From JAEUIV01 sp033763795 (GTDB taxonomy: Bacteria > Planctomycetota > Phycisphaerae > Phycisphaerales > UBA1924): a stretch of 64,000 nucleotides of DNA. The notes below the pieces were generated by a model. That model was not told the DNA's origin. It did not search any database and saw nothing but the letters and a program-made list of their open reading frames with translations. Positions 53,473 to 61,444 of the stretch are shown here, one piece after another; the first letter of the stretch is position 1, and every line of letters begins with the position of its first letter. Position numbers and translations under genes: made by a program. The stretch covers positions 1 to 64,000 of the forward strand of contig JANRJV010000061.1 in assembly GCA_033763795.1 (NCBI GenBank), in the 5' to 3' direction.

Positions 53473-54279
53473 ATGACGGCTACCGCCAAACTGCTTCGTT
53501 TGTATCTGGTTGACAAACAGCTCCGCGGCCTGCGCTCACGCCTCACAGCCGCGGAAACCTACCTCGCACAGCAGGACAAGCTGTTGTCCGAGATCGACGC
53601 CCGGCACGCGGCCATCCTGGGCCAGGTCAGGCAGCTCGAAGCGACCCTCCGCAACGATGAGAACGAGGTCGCGTCGATGGACTCGCGCTCGGCCATGCTC
53701 CGCGAGCGCATGAACAACGCCAAGACCAGCAAGGAGCACTCGGCGCTCCTGACCGAGATTTCGACCATCAAGGCCGACAAGGCCCCCATCGAGACGCGGA
53801 TGCTGGAGGCCATGTCCAAGGTCGAGGCCCTCCGCGCCCAGGCAGCCCAGGTCGAGACCGAGCGGGCCGACCGCGAGGCGGTCCGCAAGTCGGCCGTGGC
53901 CGACCGCGACGCCCGCCGCGATGAGATCAAGGACCGGGTCGCCGAGCTCGAGGCCGAGCGCGCCAAGGCCTTGGAAGACGTCCCGCCGCCGGCGCTCCGC
54001 GTCTATGAGGAGCGGCTGGCCCTCGGGGCCGAAGACGTGATGGCCCCGGTCGAGGAGCAGGACCGGCGCAACCTCGAATACACCTGCGCCGCTTGCTACA
54101 CGCACCTCCCGATCGAGCAGGTGAGCGTCCTGCTCCACCGCGGCGATCTGACCCGCTGCCCAACCTGCCACGCCATCCTCTACATCGAGCAGGCGCTGCG
54201 CGAGAACATTGCCGACGCCAAGCAGAAGTCGTCCACCAAGAAAAAGGGCGGCAAAGCCGCTGCCGTCGAAGACGATTGA
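53473..54279 (+). CDS. Coiled-coil C4 zinc-ribbon protein (zf-RING_7 family)
   Basis: A 268-residue protein. A long coiled coil (residues ~5-185; DKQLRGLRSRLTAAETYL, LEATLRNDENEVASMDSRS, EHSALLTEISTIKADKAPIETR) precedes a zinc ribbon with C-A-A-C ... C-P-T-C and a Lys-rich tail (KKKGGKAAA). This is the layout of the family typified by CT398/Slr0114-like proteins (PF02591), of uncertain function, often proposed to be nucleic-acid-binding. GGAG lies 7 bases before ATG 53473. Confidence 0.85.
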   Translation: MTATAKLLRLYLVDKQLRGLRSRLTAAETYLAQQDKLLSEIDARHAAILGQVRQLEATLRNDENEVASMDSRSAMLRERMNNAKTSKEHSALLTEISTIKADKAPIETRMLEAMSKVEALRAQAAQVETERADREAVRKSAVADRDARRDEIKDRVAELEAERAKALEDVPPPALRVYEERLALGAEDVMAPVEEQDRRNLEYTCAACYTHLPIEQVSVLLHRGDLTRCPTCHAILYIEQALRENIADAKQKSSTKKKGGKAAAVEDD

Positions 54280-54312
54280 GCGTCTCCGCTTCCGCCCGCC
54301 GCATCACCGGAC

Positions 54313-55788
54313 TCAGCCCGGATCGACCTCGCCCGTTCGAATTCGCTGCTTGAGCGCCGCGAAGTCGTCCGCGGTTCCGCTCTCGCCGTCCAGATCGACG
54401 TCCTCGTACTGGCCCGTCCCCTGCTCGAGGGCGTAGAGGTCCTCCGCGTTCACGCGCGTGTCGGCGTTGACGTCCCCCGCTTCCGCGATGAGCTCGAAGC
54501 GGAACCAGTTGACGTTGAACTGACCGCCCGCGCCGGATTCGTTTACAAACCGCATGGTCGTGGACCCGGCCAGGAGCGTCGCCGTCTTCTCGACGGTGGT
54601 CCACTGCTGCCATCCGCCGGTGACGGGCGCGGCGATGGTGCCCGACCGGTTCACGCCGCCGAACTCGAGCCGGAACGTCCCGCCGCCCGACTGCGCCGCG
54701 ACGCGCGTCAGCACGCGGTACACGCCGCTGACGGCAACATCCGCCGCGTACTCGACCCACTCCCGCTGCCGGATCCATCCCAGGTTGAAGCCGCCCTCGG
54801 AGCAGGCCTCCAGGTCCACGGACTCGGAGGGACGGTACACACCGCCGTTGTTGGACGCGTCGGAATCGAGGTACGCGAATCCCGCGCCGCCGAGGTCGTA
54901 GTTCTCGGCCTCGATCTGTCCGGGGATCGCCGCGGAGCTCGACGTGAACGGAAGCTGCTGGCGCTCGAAGATCCGGACGTAGTCCACGGTCATCGTCATG
55001 GGGAAGCCCGTGCTGCCGCTGGGCGGGCCGGGAAAGTTCCCGCCGACCGCGACGTTCAGCAGCAGGTGGAACGGCACATCAAAGGGCGCGCGATCATTGC
55101 CGTTCTCGTTGGCGCTGAACCACACCGATGAGGCGGCGGAATGTATGAGTTGTCCGTCCACGTACCAGCGGATCTGATCGGGCTCCCACTCAACCGCGTA
55201 GATGTGCGGCGCAGCGGAGAAGTCGATGCCCGGCGCGAAGGAGCCGCCGTTGCTCGTGTTCGCGGGGAACGCTCCGCCAAAGTGGATCGTGCCGTAGATC
55301 CGGTCCGCGTCGTTGACCGACTCCATGATGTCGATCTCGCCGCTCGCGGCCCAGCCGCCGTAGGGACTGGTCGTGGGCAGCATCCAGAACGCAGGCCAGA
55401 TGCCCGGTCCCGACGGGAGCGTGATCCGGGCCTCTATGCGCCCGTAGAGGATCTCGAGAGTGCCCGGCGTTCGAATCCTCGCGGAAGTGTATTGAGAGCC
55501 GGCGTAGAACTCCGCGCGGGCGATGATCTTCAGCGAGCCGTTGGAGACGACGATGTTCTCCGGGCGGTCCGTGTAGTACTGCCGCTCGTTGTTGCCCCAG
55601 CCCGACGGCAGGCCGTAGATCGTTCCGGTGCCGAACTGCGGCTGCCAGATGTCGCGGTTGAGCGTTGTGCCGTCGAACTCGTCCGACCAGACCAGCTGCC
55701 AGGGGGTCCCCTGCCCGAGCGCCGGCGCCCCGATCGCGAGCAAAGCGAGGGCAAGGCTGGGTACAACTCGTCCGGCGTCGTGCTTCAT
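54313..55788 (-). CDS. Secreted GH16 endo-glucanase (laminarinase-like) with CBM and dockerin-like tail
   Basis: A 491-residue protein with a signal peptide (LALALLAIGAPALGQG). The GH16 domain (about 30-270) begins WSDEFDGTTLNRDIWQP and has catalytic E151-I-D-I-M-E156 in ASGEIDIMES. The extra Met is typical of beta-1,3-glucanase-type GH16. A CBM6-like module (about 285-430, IPGQIEAENYDLGGAGFAYLD, RQREWVEYAADVAVSGVYRVLTRVA) and one or two dockerin-like units (GDVNADTRVNAEDLYAL, DLDGESGTADDFAALKQRI) follow. It would cleave laminarin or similar polysaccharides outside the cell. GGAGGT 3-5 bases before ATG 55788. Confidence 0.93.
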   Translation of the reverse strand: MKHDAGRVVPSLALALLAIGAPALGQGTPWQLVWSDEFDGTTLNRDIWQPQFGTGTIYGLPSGWGNNERQYYTDRPENIVVSNGSLKIIARAEFYAGSQYTSARIRTPGTLEILYGRIEARITLPSGPGIWPAFWMLPTTSPYGGWAASGEIDIMESVNDADRIYGTIHFGGAFPANTSNGGSFAPGIDFSAAPHIYAVEWEPDQIRWYVDGQLIHSAASSVWFSANENGNDRAPFDVPFHLLLNVAVGGNFPGPPSGSTGFPMTMTVDYVRIFERQQLPFTSSSAAIPGQIEAENYDLGGAGFAYLDSDASNNGGVYRPSESVDLEACSEGGFNLGWIRQREWVEYAADVAVSGVYRVLTRVAAQSGGGTFRLEFGGVNRSGTIAAPVTGGWQQWTTVEKTATLLAGSTTMRFVNESGAGGQFNVNWFRFELIAEAGDVNADTRVNAEDLYALEQGTGQYEDVDLDGESGTADDFAALKQRIRTGEVDPG

Positions 55789-55906
55789 CCGACCTCCTGC
55801 TCAATGCGCCGATCGTAGGGCGTGGCTCCGCCGGTCGTTCAAATAAAGCCCGCCGCGGCCGGATCGACCGTGGCGAGCGTAGGGGATCACATGCTCGCCG
55901 GTCCGC

Positions 55907-57187
55907 TCACGGGCAGGCGGTGTTGAACTGCCGCAGAACTTCGGTGATGTCGCTGAAGTTGACGATCCCGTCGTTGTTCGCGTCGCCGGGGCCGGCGGAG
56001 CCCGGGGTGTACGTCGTGTTGAAGAAGCGCAGCACCTCGGTGATGTCGCTGAAGTTCACGAACTCATCGCCGTTCGCGTCGCCCGCGCAGAAGGCCGGCG
56101 GGGCAGCGATGGCGATCGTCACGTCGTCGAAGTGCACGGCGCCGCCCGAATTGCCCTGCTGGAACAGGCCGATGACGAGGCGGCACGTCGTCGCGCCGGC
56201 GGGGACGTCGGCCGACACTGGGAGCTGCGTGTACACGTTCGTCGGGCTCGCGCTGTTCAGCCCCGCGTTGCTGATGATCGGCCCGACGGGCACGCCCATC
56301 GAGTTGTAGAACTCCAGGTTGATGAAGGCGAAGTTCCCCCCGACCAGGGCGTCCGTGCTCTTGTGCAGCGCGAAGACCTCGGCGTCGACGCGCTGGCCCG
56401 CCGCGACATCGAACGTCTGGTAGAAGCCGTTGAAGTTGTCCGCACCCGTGAACTGCCCGTACATGAACCCGGCGAAGGCGCCGCTCTTTGGAATGTCCGA
56501 ATTCCGGAAGATGTTGGGCGCGAAGCGCGGGAACTGCCCCCAGCCCCGGGCGCTTTGCGCCGCGTTGAACCCGCCGAAGTCCTCGAACCCCGGGTTGATG
56601 ATCGAGTTGGTCGTGGAGTTGCTGACGAGCGAGACGTCGTCCATGTGGCCGGCACCGGCGTCAAGATCGGGCTGGATGAAGAGAAGGGCCAGGCGCGCCA
56701 CGACCGCATCGTCGGGCGCCACCGCCACGACCGTTCTCTGGAGGAACTCGTTGGTCGGCGACGCCGCCGTGAGCGCGTCCACGGTCCAATATTCGAGCAG
56801 GTCGCCGTTGGACGCGCGGAATTCGACGTTCATGACCACGGAATTCGCGCCCGCGAGCGCATCGCCCGCCAGGTGCTGGAAGTAGCCGCTGGCGTCCCAG
56901 ACCTTGTCCCTCGTGGTCGGCAGGTCCTGGAAGATGCCCGTGACGTTGAAGTCGCCGGTGAACTGCCCGTACATCTTGCAGGAGAAGGCGCCGGTGCGGA
57001 CGGCCTCGGTCGCGCGGGAGATGTTGAAGCCGTTGCTCCCGAAGTCCATCCAGTTCAGGAACGCGCGGCCCTGAGTGCCCGCGGTCTCGAAGCTGGGATT
57101 CAGCAACTGACCGCTGGCGACGCCGGCGAGTCCGGCGACCACCACCGCCGCCGAGACGGACCGCACGATTCGGTTCTGCTTGTTCAC
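55907..57187 (-). CDS. Secreted carbohydrate-binding-like protein with two jelly-roll modules and dockerin-like tail
   Basis: A 426-residue protein with a signal peptide (IVRSVSAAVVVAGLAGVASGQ). Two similar modules of about 170 residues each start LLNPSFETAG and IINPGFEDFG, continue with KMYGQFTGD/FMYGQFTGA, and end HMDDVSLV/HFDDVTIA. This is a CBM4_9-like beta-sandwich pattern seen next to PEP-CTERM or dockerin proteins. Two GDANGDEFVNFSDITEVLRFF/GDANNDGIVNFSDITEVLRQF repeats end the chain. GTG 57187 has GGAGGAG 8 bases upstream. A putative LacI operator lies in its promoter region. Confidence 0.8.
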   Translation of the reverse strand: MNKQNRIVRSVSAAVVVAGLAGVASGQLLNPSFETAGTQGRAFLNWMDFGSNGFNISRATEAVRTGAFSCKMYGQFTGDFNVTGIFQDLPTTRDKVWDASGYFQHLAGDALAGANSVVMNVEFRASNGDLLEYWTVDALTAASPTNEFLQRTVVAVAPDDAVVARLALLFIQPDLDAGAGHMDDVSLVSNSTTNSIINPGFEDFGGFNAAQSARGWGQFPRFAPNIFRNSDIPKSGAFAGFMYGQFTGADNFNGFYQTFDVAAGQRVDAEVFALHKSTDALVGGNFAFINLEFYNSMGVPVGPIISNAGLNSASPTNVYTQLPVSADVPAGATTCRLVIGLFQQGNSGGAVHFDDVTIAIAAPPAFCAGDANGDEFVNFSDITEVLRFFNTTYTPGSAGPGDANNDGIVNFSDITEVLRQFNTACP

Positions 57188-57313
57188 GATTGCTGCTCCT
57201 CCGCAGTCCCGGCCGAGTTTCGGTCGCGGCTCGCACGCCGCGATCGCCCTCAACCCCACGAAGAGCGGCCAGCACACTCAGTGCTGGTGACAGGTGCCGC
57301 CCCTGTGAAAACC

Positions 57314-57358
57314 GGTAACTGTTTCAGTGGAAGTTACACCACACTGATGTTCAGTCAA
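57314..57358 (-). promoter_or_regulatory. Putative promoter with LacI-type operator upstream of the dockerin protein gene
   Basis: On the minus strand, TTGACT (57353-57358), 16 bases, TAACTT (57331-57336), then TGAAACAGTTACC (57326-57314). The last fits TGNAACWGTTTCA read from the other strand with one mismatch. The operator covers the expected start of transcription. Confidence 0.55.
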
Positions 57359-57471
57359 GCGGTTTTCCTTTCAACGGCACCATGCCCAGGAAAGGGCGTC
57401 CGGCGGTCAAGAGCCGGGGCATCCATCCAGTAAAACGCTTAAGCACGCAAAGCATCCCGGCTCCGAAGAAT

Positions 57472-57503
57472 TCACTGGAACAGTGACTGGAATGTGTTAC
57501 ACT
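57472..57503 (+). promoter_or_regulatory. Inverted repeat and -10-like box upstream of the GH-A glycosidase gene
   Basis: TCACTG and CAGTGA flank GAA at 57472-57486, and TACACT at 57498-57503 resembles a -10 box. TGGAACAGTGACT in this area is a weak match to the locus operator consensus. Regulation by the same LacI-type factor is possible but unproven. Confidence 0.35.
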
Positions 57504-57547
57504 CGCTCCGGGTTTCCGCTCAACACGTCATCCCGCGGCACGAAACC

Positions 57548-59470
57548 ATGACACCACCCGTCGGCTTCACTCGCCTGTTCGCCCTGTCCATCGCTGGGGT
57601 GATCGGCGCGGCCCCGTGCTCCGCCTCTGCGGACGCGCTAAATGTCCGGGCCGACTTCGCCGTCGTGCGCGATGACCAAGGACGCTTCTGGTACGAAAGA
57701 CGCTCGACCGGCGAGCGCCTGCTCTCGATCGGCGTCAACGCCGTGACGCACGAGCAGCACCAGCCGCGCCCCAACACGCGGTACTACGACCCGCTCGCCC
57801 GACAGTTTTCGGGGGACGTCGCCGCCTGGGCCCGCTCGAGCGCCGAGATCCTTCTCGACGCGAATTTCAACACCGTCGCCAGCTGGAGCAGCCCGGCGGT
57901 GGTCGATCCGCGGCTCGTGCACACTCCGAACCTCTACGTCGCGGAGTTTGATTCTTCCCGGTGCCTCGCCGGGCTCCGGCCCGACTTCGAACAGCTGGTC
58001 GAATCGCGCGTGCGAGAGGTGATGCGTCCCTACGAGGGGCGGGCGGACGTGCTGGGCGTCTTTCTGGACAACGAGATGCCCTGGTGGGGCCGGACAGCCT
58101 GGGACGTCCTGCCGACGTACACGCTCCTGGAGCGTGCGCTGGAGCTCGACCCCTCGGACCCAGCCCGTGCCGCCGCAATCGAGTTCCTTCAGAAGCGGCA
58201 CGGGTCCGCCGAGTCACTCTGCAAGGCGTACGACGCCCCCGCTCGCGGTTGGGACCGCGTTGACAGCGCCTTCATGCGGATGTGCGCGGCGCCCGCGGCC
58301 ATGGCCGATCGGGCCGCGTTCACCGATCTGGCGGCGGATCGCTTCTTCGAGCGCTCGACCGCTGTCGTCCGCCGACTGATGCCGGGCGTGCTGATTCTTG
58401 GGACCCGTTTCGCGGGCGACGCTCCTGAGGGCGTGATCCGCGCGACCGCGCGTCACTGCGACGTGATCGCGGTCAACAGCTACTCGCCCTCCCCCGAATC
58501 AACGCGTGCGCTGCTCGCGCGGTACTGGGTGCTGGGGGGCAAGCCCCTGATGGTCACCGAGTTCTCGTGGAGAGCCCGCGAGAACCAGAGCGGCAACCCC
58601 AACACGCGCGGAGCCGGCGGCGTGCTCGCCACGCAGCGCGACCGCGCGGACAAGTTCCGCGAATTCATCGGCGCCATCGCGCCCGAGCCCATGATCGTCG
58701 GATATCACTGGTTCCAGTGGGCGGACCAGTCGCCGCAGGGACGATTCGACGGCGAAGACTCGAACTACGGCATCGTCGATCTGGAGCACGGTCGTTACGA
58801 GACCCTCCTTGGAACGATGCGTGAGGTGAACCTGGACGCGGCGCGGCTCCACGCGAGCTCGGCACGCCCGCTGCCCACTGAGCTCCCGCCCAAGCGCTCC
58901 GTCACATACTCCCCGGGTCAGCATCCGGGCCGACCGCCCCGCATGACCCTCATGCGCGACGGCGTCGGGCCCTTCGAGGTCTGGCACGCCGCCGACGCGA
59001 AGATCGACGCACGCGAGGCCGACGGTGTGATGACCGTTCGCTACTCGACCGGCCGGGAGTACGGCGTCGGCGTCGCTTTCCGCGGTCCGAAGGCGCAGTC
59101 GCTCCCCGTCGGTCCGCGCCTCGCGACCGACCTGGACGGGTACGAGTTCATCGTGCTCGACGCGGATATCCCCGAAGGCGTCGAGGTGCACATCCACGTG
59201 AACGAGGCCGGGGCGGGCGACCCGTGGAAGCAGTTCGATACGAGCGCGGGCGATGACGCCGAGTCCTACTCGTCCCTTCCTCTGATCGGCAAGGGCGCCC
59301 GCTCTGAGTACCGCGTCCGCATCGCCGACCTCGTGGCACAGAGCTCCTACGGCAATCAGGCGGGCCAGCGGCGCATCGACATGAACGCCGTAGGCACGAT
59401 CGCGTTCCAGCTCATGGGTCCCGAGCTCTCGGGGACTGCGCGTGTGTTCGACCTCTCACTGGAGAGATGA
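57548..59470 (+). CDS. Secreted clan GH-A glycoside hydrolase (agarase-like) with C-terminal beta domain
   Basis: A 640-residue protein with a signal peptide (LFALSIAGVIGAAPCSASA). The TIM-barrel region (about 45-440) starts RFWYERRSTGERLLSIGVNAVT. The acid/base Glu is E176 in GVFLDNEMPWWG (Asn-Glu pair of clan GH-A) and the nucleophile is E338 in KPLMVTEFSW. GYHWFQWADQ near the end of the barrel is also typical, as in GH50/GH5-like beta-agarases and related enzymes. The last ~180 residues look like a carbohydrate-binding or accessory beta-sandwich. Family assignment within GH-A is uncertain. ATG 57548 lacks a clear ribosome site. Followed after one base by the pseudopilin gene. Confidence 0.8.
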   Translation: MTPPVGFTRLFALSIAGVIGAAPCSASADALNVRADFAVVRDDQGRFWYERRSTGERLLSIGVNAVTHEQHQPRPNTRYYDPLARQFSGDVAAWARSSAEILLDANFNTVASWSSPAVVDPRLVHTPNLYVAEFDSSRCLAGLRPDFEQLVESRVREVMRPYEGRADVLGVFLDNEMPWWGRTAWDVLPTYTLLERALELDPSDPARAAAIEFLQKRHGSAESLCKAYDAPARGWDRVDSAFMRMCAAPAAMADRAAFTDLAADRFFERSTAVVRRLMPGVLILGTRFAGDAPEGVIRATARHCDVIAVNSYSPSPESTRALLARYWVLGGKPLMVTEFSWRARENQSGNPNTRGAGGVLATQRDRADKFREFIGAIAPEPMIVGYHWFQWADQSPQGRFDGEDSNYGIVDLEHGRYETLLGTMREVNLDAARLHASSARPLPTELPPKRSVTYSPGQHPGRPPRMTLMRDGVGPFEVWHAADAKIDAREADGVMTVRYSTGREYGVGVAFRGPKAQSLPVGPRLATDLDGYEFIVLDADIPEGVEVHIHVNEAGAGDPWKQFDTSAGDDAESYSSLPLIGKGARSEYRVRIADLVAQSSYGNQAGQRRIDMNAVGTIAFQLMGPELSGTARVFDLSLER

Positions 59471-59471
59471 C

Positions 59472-60443
59472 ATGACCAGGTCCGTTCAGCCAGAGTACCC
59501 ACGCCGCGCCTTCACGCTCATCGAGCTGCTGGTCGTGGTCGCGGTGATCTCCATCCTCATCGGCATCCTGCTCCCCGCCCTCTCCAAGGCGCGCCGGTCG
59601 GGGATGACCACGAAGTGCGCCTCGAACCTCCATCAGCTGGTGATCGCGCTCACGGCGTACACCTCCGACTTCGACATGAAGTTCCCGCCGAATCTCGACC
59701 GCATCCGCGACACGGAGACGGGCAAGAGCGGCATGTGGTGGTACGACGTGCCGCGGCTGGGGCGTTACATGCCGCAGTTCGACGACTCGAACCTGAACTT
59801 CAACAACGTCAAGAACCAGACGGTGGGCGGCGGCTCGATGATGTGCCCCGAGCATCCGCTCGCGGGCCGCTCGTACGCCATGAACTACTGGGCCTCCAGC
59901 GCGACCAAGTACGACGTTTCGACGGGCACCTTCGCGACGCCCGGCCGCAATCCTCGCGACGCCGCGGAATCCGAGCGCGGCAAGGGGTTCGACGGCACGG
60001 TCGGCCGCGCGTCCGATGTGATGCTCGTGGCCGAGGCCTGGGGACTCTTCTTCAACGAAGGCGCCTCGGCCGCGAATCCGCCCAAGGCGTGGTTCGCCGC
60101 CGCGGACATCGGAGACCTCGGCAAGCCTGGGCAGCGCTGGGGAGGCGGCACGGGCATCACGGACGCCGCGGCGTTCGCCGGGCAGTGGGTCAACTCCTCC
60201 ATCGGCGCGATCGAGATGAAGGGGCTCACGCGAACGACCGTCAAGACCTACGTGCCCTTCTACCGCCACGGCGCTCGCGAGCTTCCCCTCCACGTCGACG
60301 GCGCGGCGAACTTCGGAATGGTCGACGGCTCGGTGCGCGTCTATCGCCAGCGCGAGCTCGTCGACCAGGCGACGGGCAAGACAACCCTCCGCATTCTTTG
60401 GTCCACCTACGACAAGGACGCCGAGTTCCCTAGCGAGAACTGA
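59472..60443 (+). CDS. Planctomycete-type pseudopilin-like protein (DUF1559-like, H/DG family)
   Basis: A 323-residue protein. The 13-residue leader ends R-R-A, followed by FTLIELLVVVAVISILIGILLPALSKAR with Glu at +5, an N-methylation/cleavage motif. The body has SNLHQLVIALTAYTSDFDMKFPP and, near the end, HVDGAANFGMVDGSVRVY, the H-x9-DG arrangement characteristic of the large pseudopilin-like family in Planctomycetota. A role in the secretion or surface apparatus handling polysaccharides has been proposed for such proteins. Coupled to the glycosidase gene. Confidence 0.85.
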   Translation: MTRSVQPEYPRRAFTLIELLVVVAVISILIGILLPALSKARRSGMTTKCASNLHQLVIALTAYTSDFDMKFPPNLDRIRDTETGKSGMWWYDVPRLGRYMPQFDDSNLNFNNVKNQTVGGGSMMCPEHPLAGRSYAMNYWASSATKYDVSTGTFATPGRNPRDAAESERGKGFDGTVGRASDVMLVAEAWGLFFNEGASAANPPKAWFAAADIGDLGKPGQRWGGGTGITDAAAFAGQWVNSSIGAIEMKGLTRTTVKTYVPFYRHGARELPLHVDGAANFGMVDGSVRVYRQRELVDQATGKTTLRILWSTYDKDAEFPSEN

Positions 60444-60577
60444 CCCCGCGGTTGCGAAGATGGCCCCGCTTGACTTTCGAGTTGTTACTTGCGCTCACCG
60501 ATCCGTTCCTGTATCGCGCGAAGCCCGCCGCACTCTTCACATCATCTCATTCCGGGCCGGAAAACCCCGAGAGATCC

Positions 60578-60618
60578 TTGACCGCGCGGTGTTCATGCGT
60601 ACCTTTGAAACAGTTGCA
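60578..60618 (+). promoter_or_regulatory. Putative promoter with LacI-type operator for the PEP-CTERM-like gene
   Basis: TTGACC (60578-60583), 16 bases, TACCTT (60600-60605), directly followed by TGAAACAGTTGCA (60606-60618). The last is one base from the palindrome TGAAACWGTTTCA. A separate palindrome GCACGGCCGTGC (60616-60627) overlaps its end. The 5'UTR to ATG 60696 would be about 80 bases. Confidence 0.55.
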
Positions 60619-60695
60619 CGGCCGTGCGTGCGCCGTGTGATGTTGATGCGTTCTTATGTCACGGCGTCGCTCGGCGCCACAAGGGAGAGAACACG

Positions 60696-61349
60696 ATGAT
60701 CCGTCCGCTCTTTGCGTCCGCCGCTCTCGTCGCGCTGGTCGGCGCCCAGGCTTCCGCCACGAACCTGCTCAACAACGCGGGCTTCGAGGACGCTCTGGGG
60801 TTCGACTTCGCGAACCCGAACAACTGGAACGGGTTCTTCGGCGGCCCCGCCGGCACGTTCCTCCAGGCCTTCAACGACACCGGCGCCACGCCCCGCTCCG
60901 GCGACCGCGCCCTGGTCACGACTATCCGCGGCGCCGAAGGCATCACCACGGGCAACGACGCGTTCACCGGCCACGTGCAGATTGTCAACGGCATCACGGC
61001 GGGCGCCAGCTACGAGCTCGCCGTGTGGGCCCGCACCAACCCCCTGCTGCTCAATGGCGCGGAGTTCCGGGTTGAGTGGCAGGACGCGATGGGCGTCGAG
61101 ATCTCACGCTTCAACCAGCCCCTGCAGGGTCTGGTGACCAGCGATTACCAGCGCTTCGCCTTCACCGACGTGGCTCCCGCCGGCGCGAGCCGCGCCGCCA
61201 TCGTGATCGCGGTGCAGAGCTTCATCGGCGCGAGCCCCGCCGACACCAGCGTCGCGTGGGACGATGCCTCGTTCCAGATCATCCCGGCCCCCGGCGCCGC
61301 CGCGCTGCTCGCGGTCGCGGGGGTGACCGGCCTTCGTCGCCGTCGCTAA
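60696..61349 (+). CDS. Secreted PEP-CTERM-like carbohydrate-binding-like protein
   Basis: A 217-residue protein with a signal peptide (LFASAALVALVGAQASA). The body (NLLNNAGFEDALGF ... VQIVNGITAGASYELAVWARTNP ... TSVAWDDASFQI) is a CBM4_9-like beta-sandwich, related in pattern to the modules of the dockerin protein at 55907. The C-terminus IPAPGAAALLAVAGVTGLRRRR has the motif-helix-Arg organisation of PEP-CTERM sorting signals with P-A-P in place of P-E-P. GGGAG lies 9 bases before ATG 60696. Confidence 0.82.
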   Translation: MIRPLFASAALVALVGAQASATNLLNNAGFEDALGFDFANPNNWNGFFGGPAGTFLQAFNDTGATPRSGDRALVTTIRGAEGITTGNDAFTGHVQIVNGITAGASYELAVWARTNPLLLNGAEFRVEWQDAMGVEISRFNQPLQGLVTSDYQRFAFTDVAPAGASRAAIVIAVQSFIGASPADTSVAWDDASFQIIPAPGAAALLAVAGVTGLRRRR

Positions 61350-61370
61350 GAGAACAACGGTCGGGCGATG

Positions 61371-61396
61371 GGCTCCGGCGTTGACCCGCCGGGGCC
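61371..61396. promoter_or_regulatory. Ten-bp-stem dyad before lacI, enclosing the -35 box
   Basis: Arms GGCTCCGGCG and CGCCGGGGCC (one T-G wobble) with loop TTGACC. There is no following T-run, so as a terminator of the PEP-CTERM-like gene it would be weak. It coincides with the putative -35 of the lacI promoter. Confidence 0.45.
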
Positions 61397-61426
61397 CCTG
61401 CCCGTATCGTACTTGTAACAGTTTCA
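61381..61426 (+). promoter_or_regulatory. Putative autoregulated lacI promoter and operator
   Basis: TTGACC (61381-61386), 18 bases, TATCGT (61405-61410), then TGTAACAGTTTCA (61414-61426), the best of three copies of the locus palindrome. The operator covers the expected transcription start, 18 bases before the ATG at 61445. That position fits repression by the encoded LacI protein. Confidence 0.6.
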
Positions 61427-61444
61427 GCATCCCGAGGGACCAGT

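Larger units (their letters stand above)
57188..57547. other. Divergent control region of the carbohydrate locus
   Basis: About 360 bases between the dockerin protein gene and the GH-A glycosidase gene. It contains the promoter/operator at 57314-57358 for the leftward gene. It also has an inverted repeat TCACTG-GAA-CAGTGA (57472-57486) and a TACACT -10-like box (57498-57503) for the rightward gene. Confidence 0.55.

Noticed and set aside
55840..55875. GC-rich stretch followed by TTTATTT on the minus strand between 55907 and the GH16 gene, considered as a terminator
   Set aside because: Only a 3-4 bp stem can be drawn next to the T-run, so it is too weak to call.
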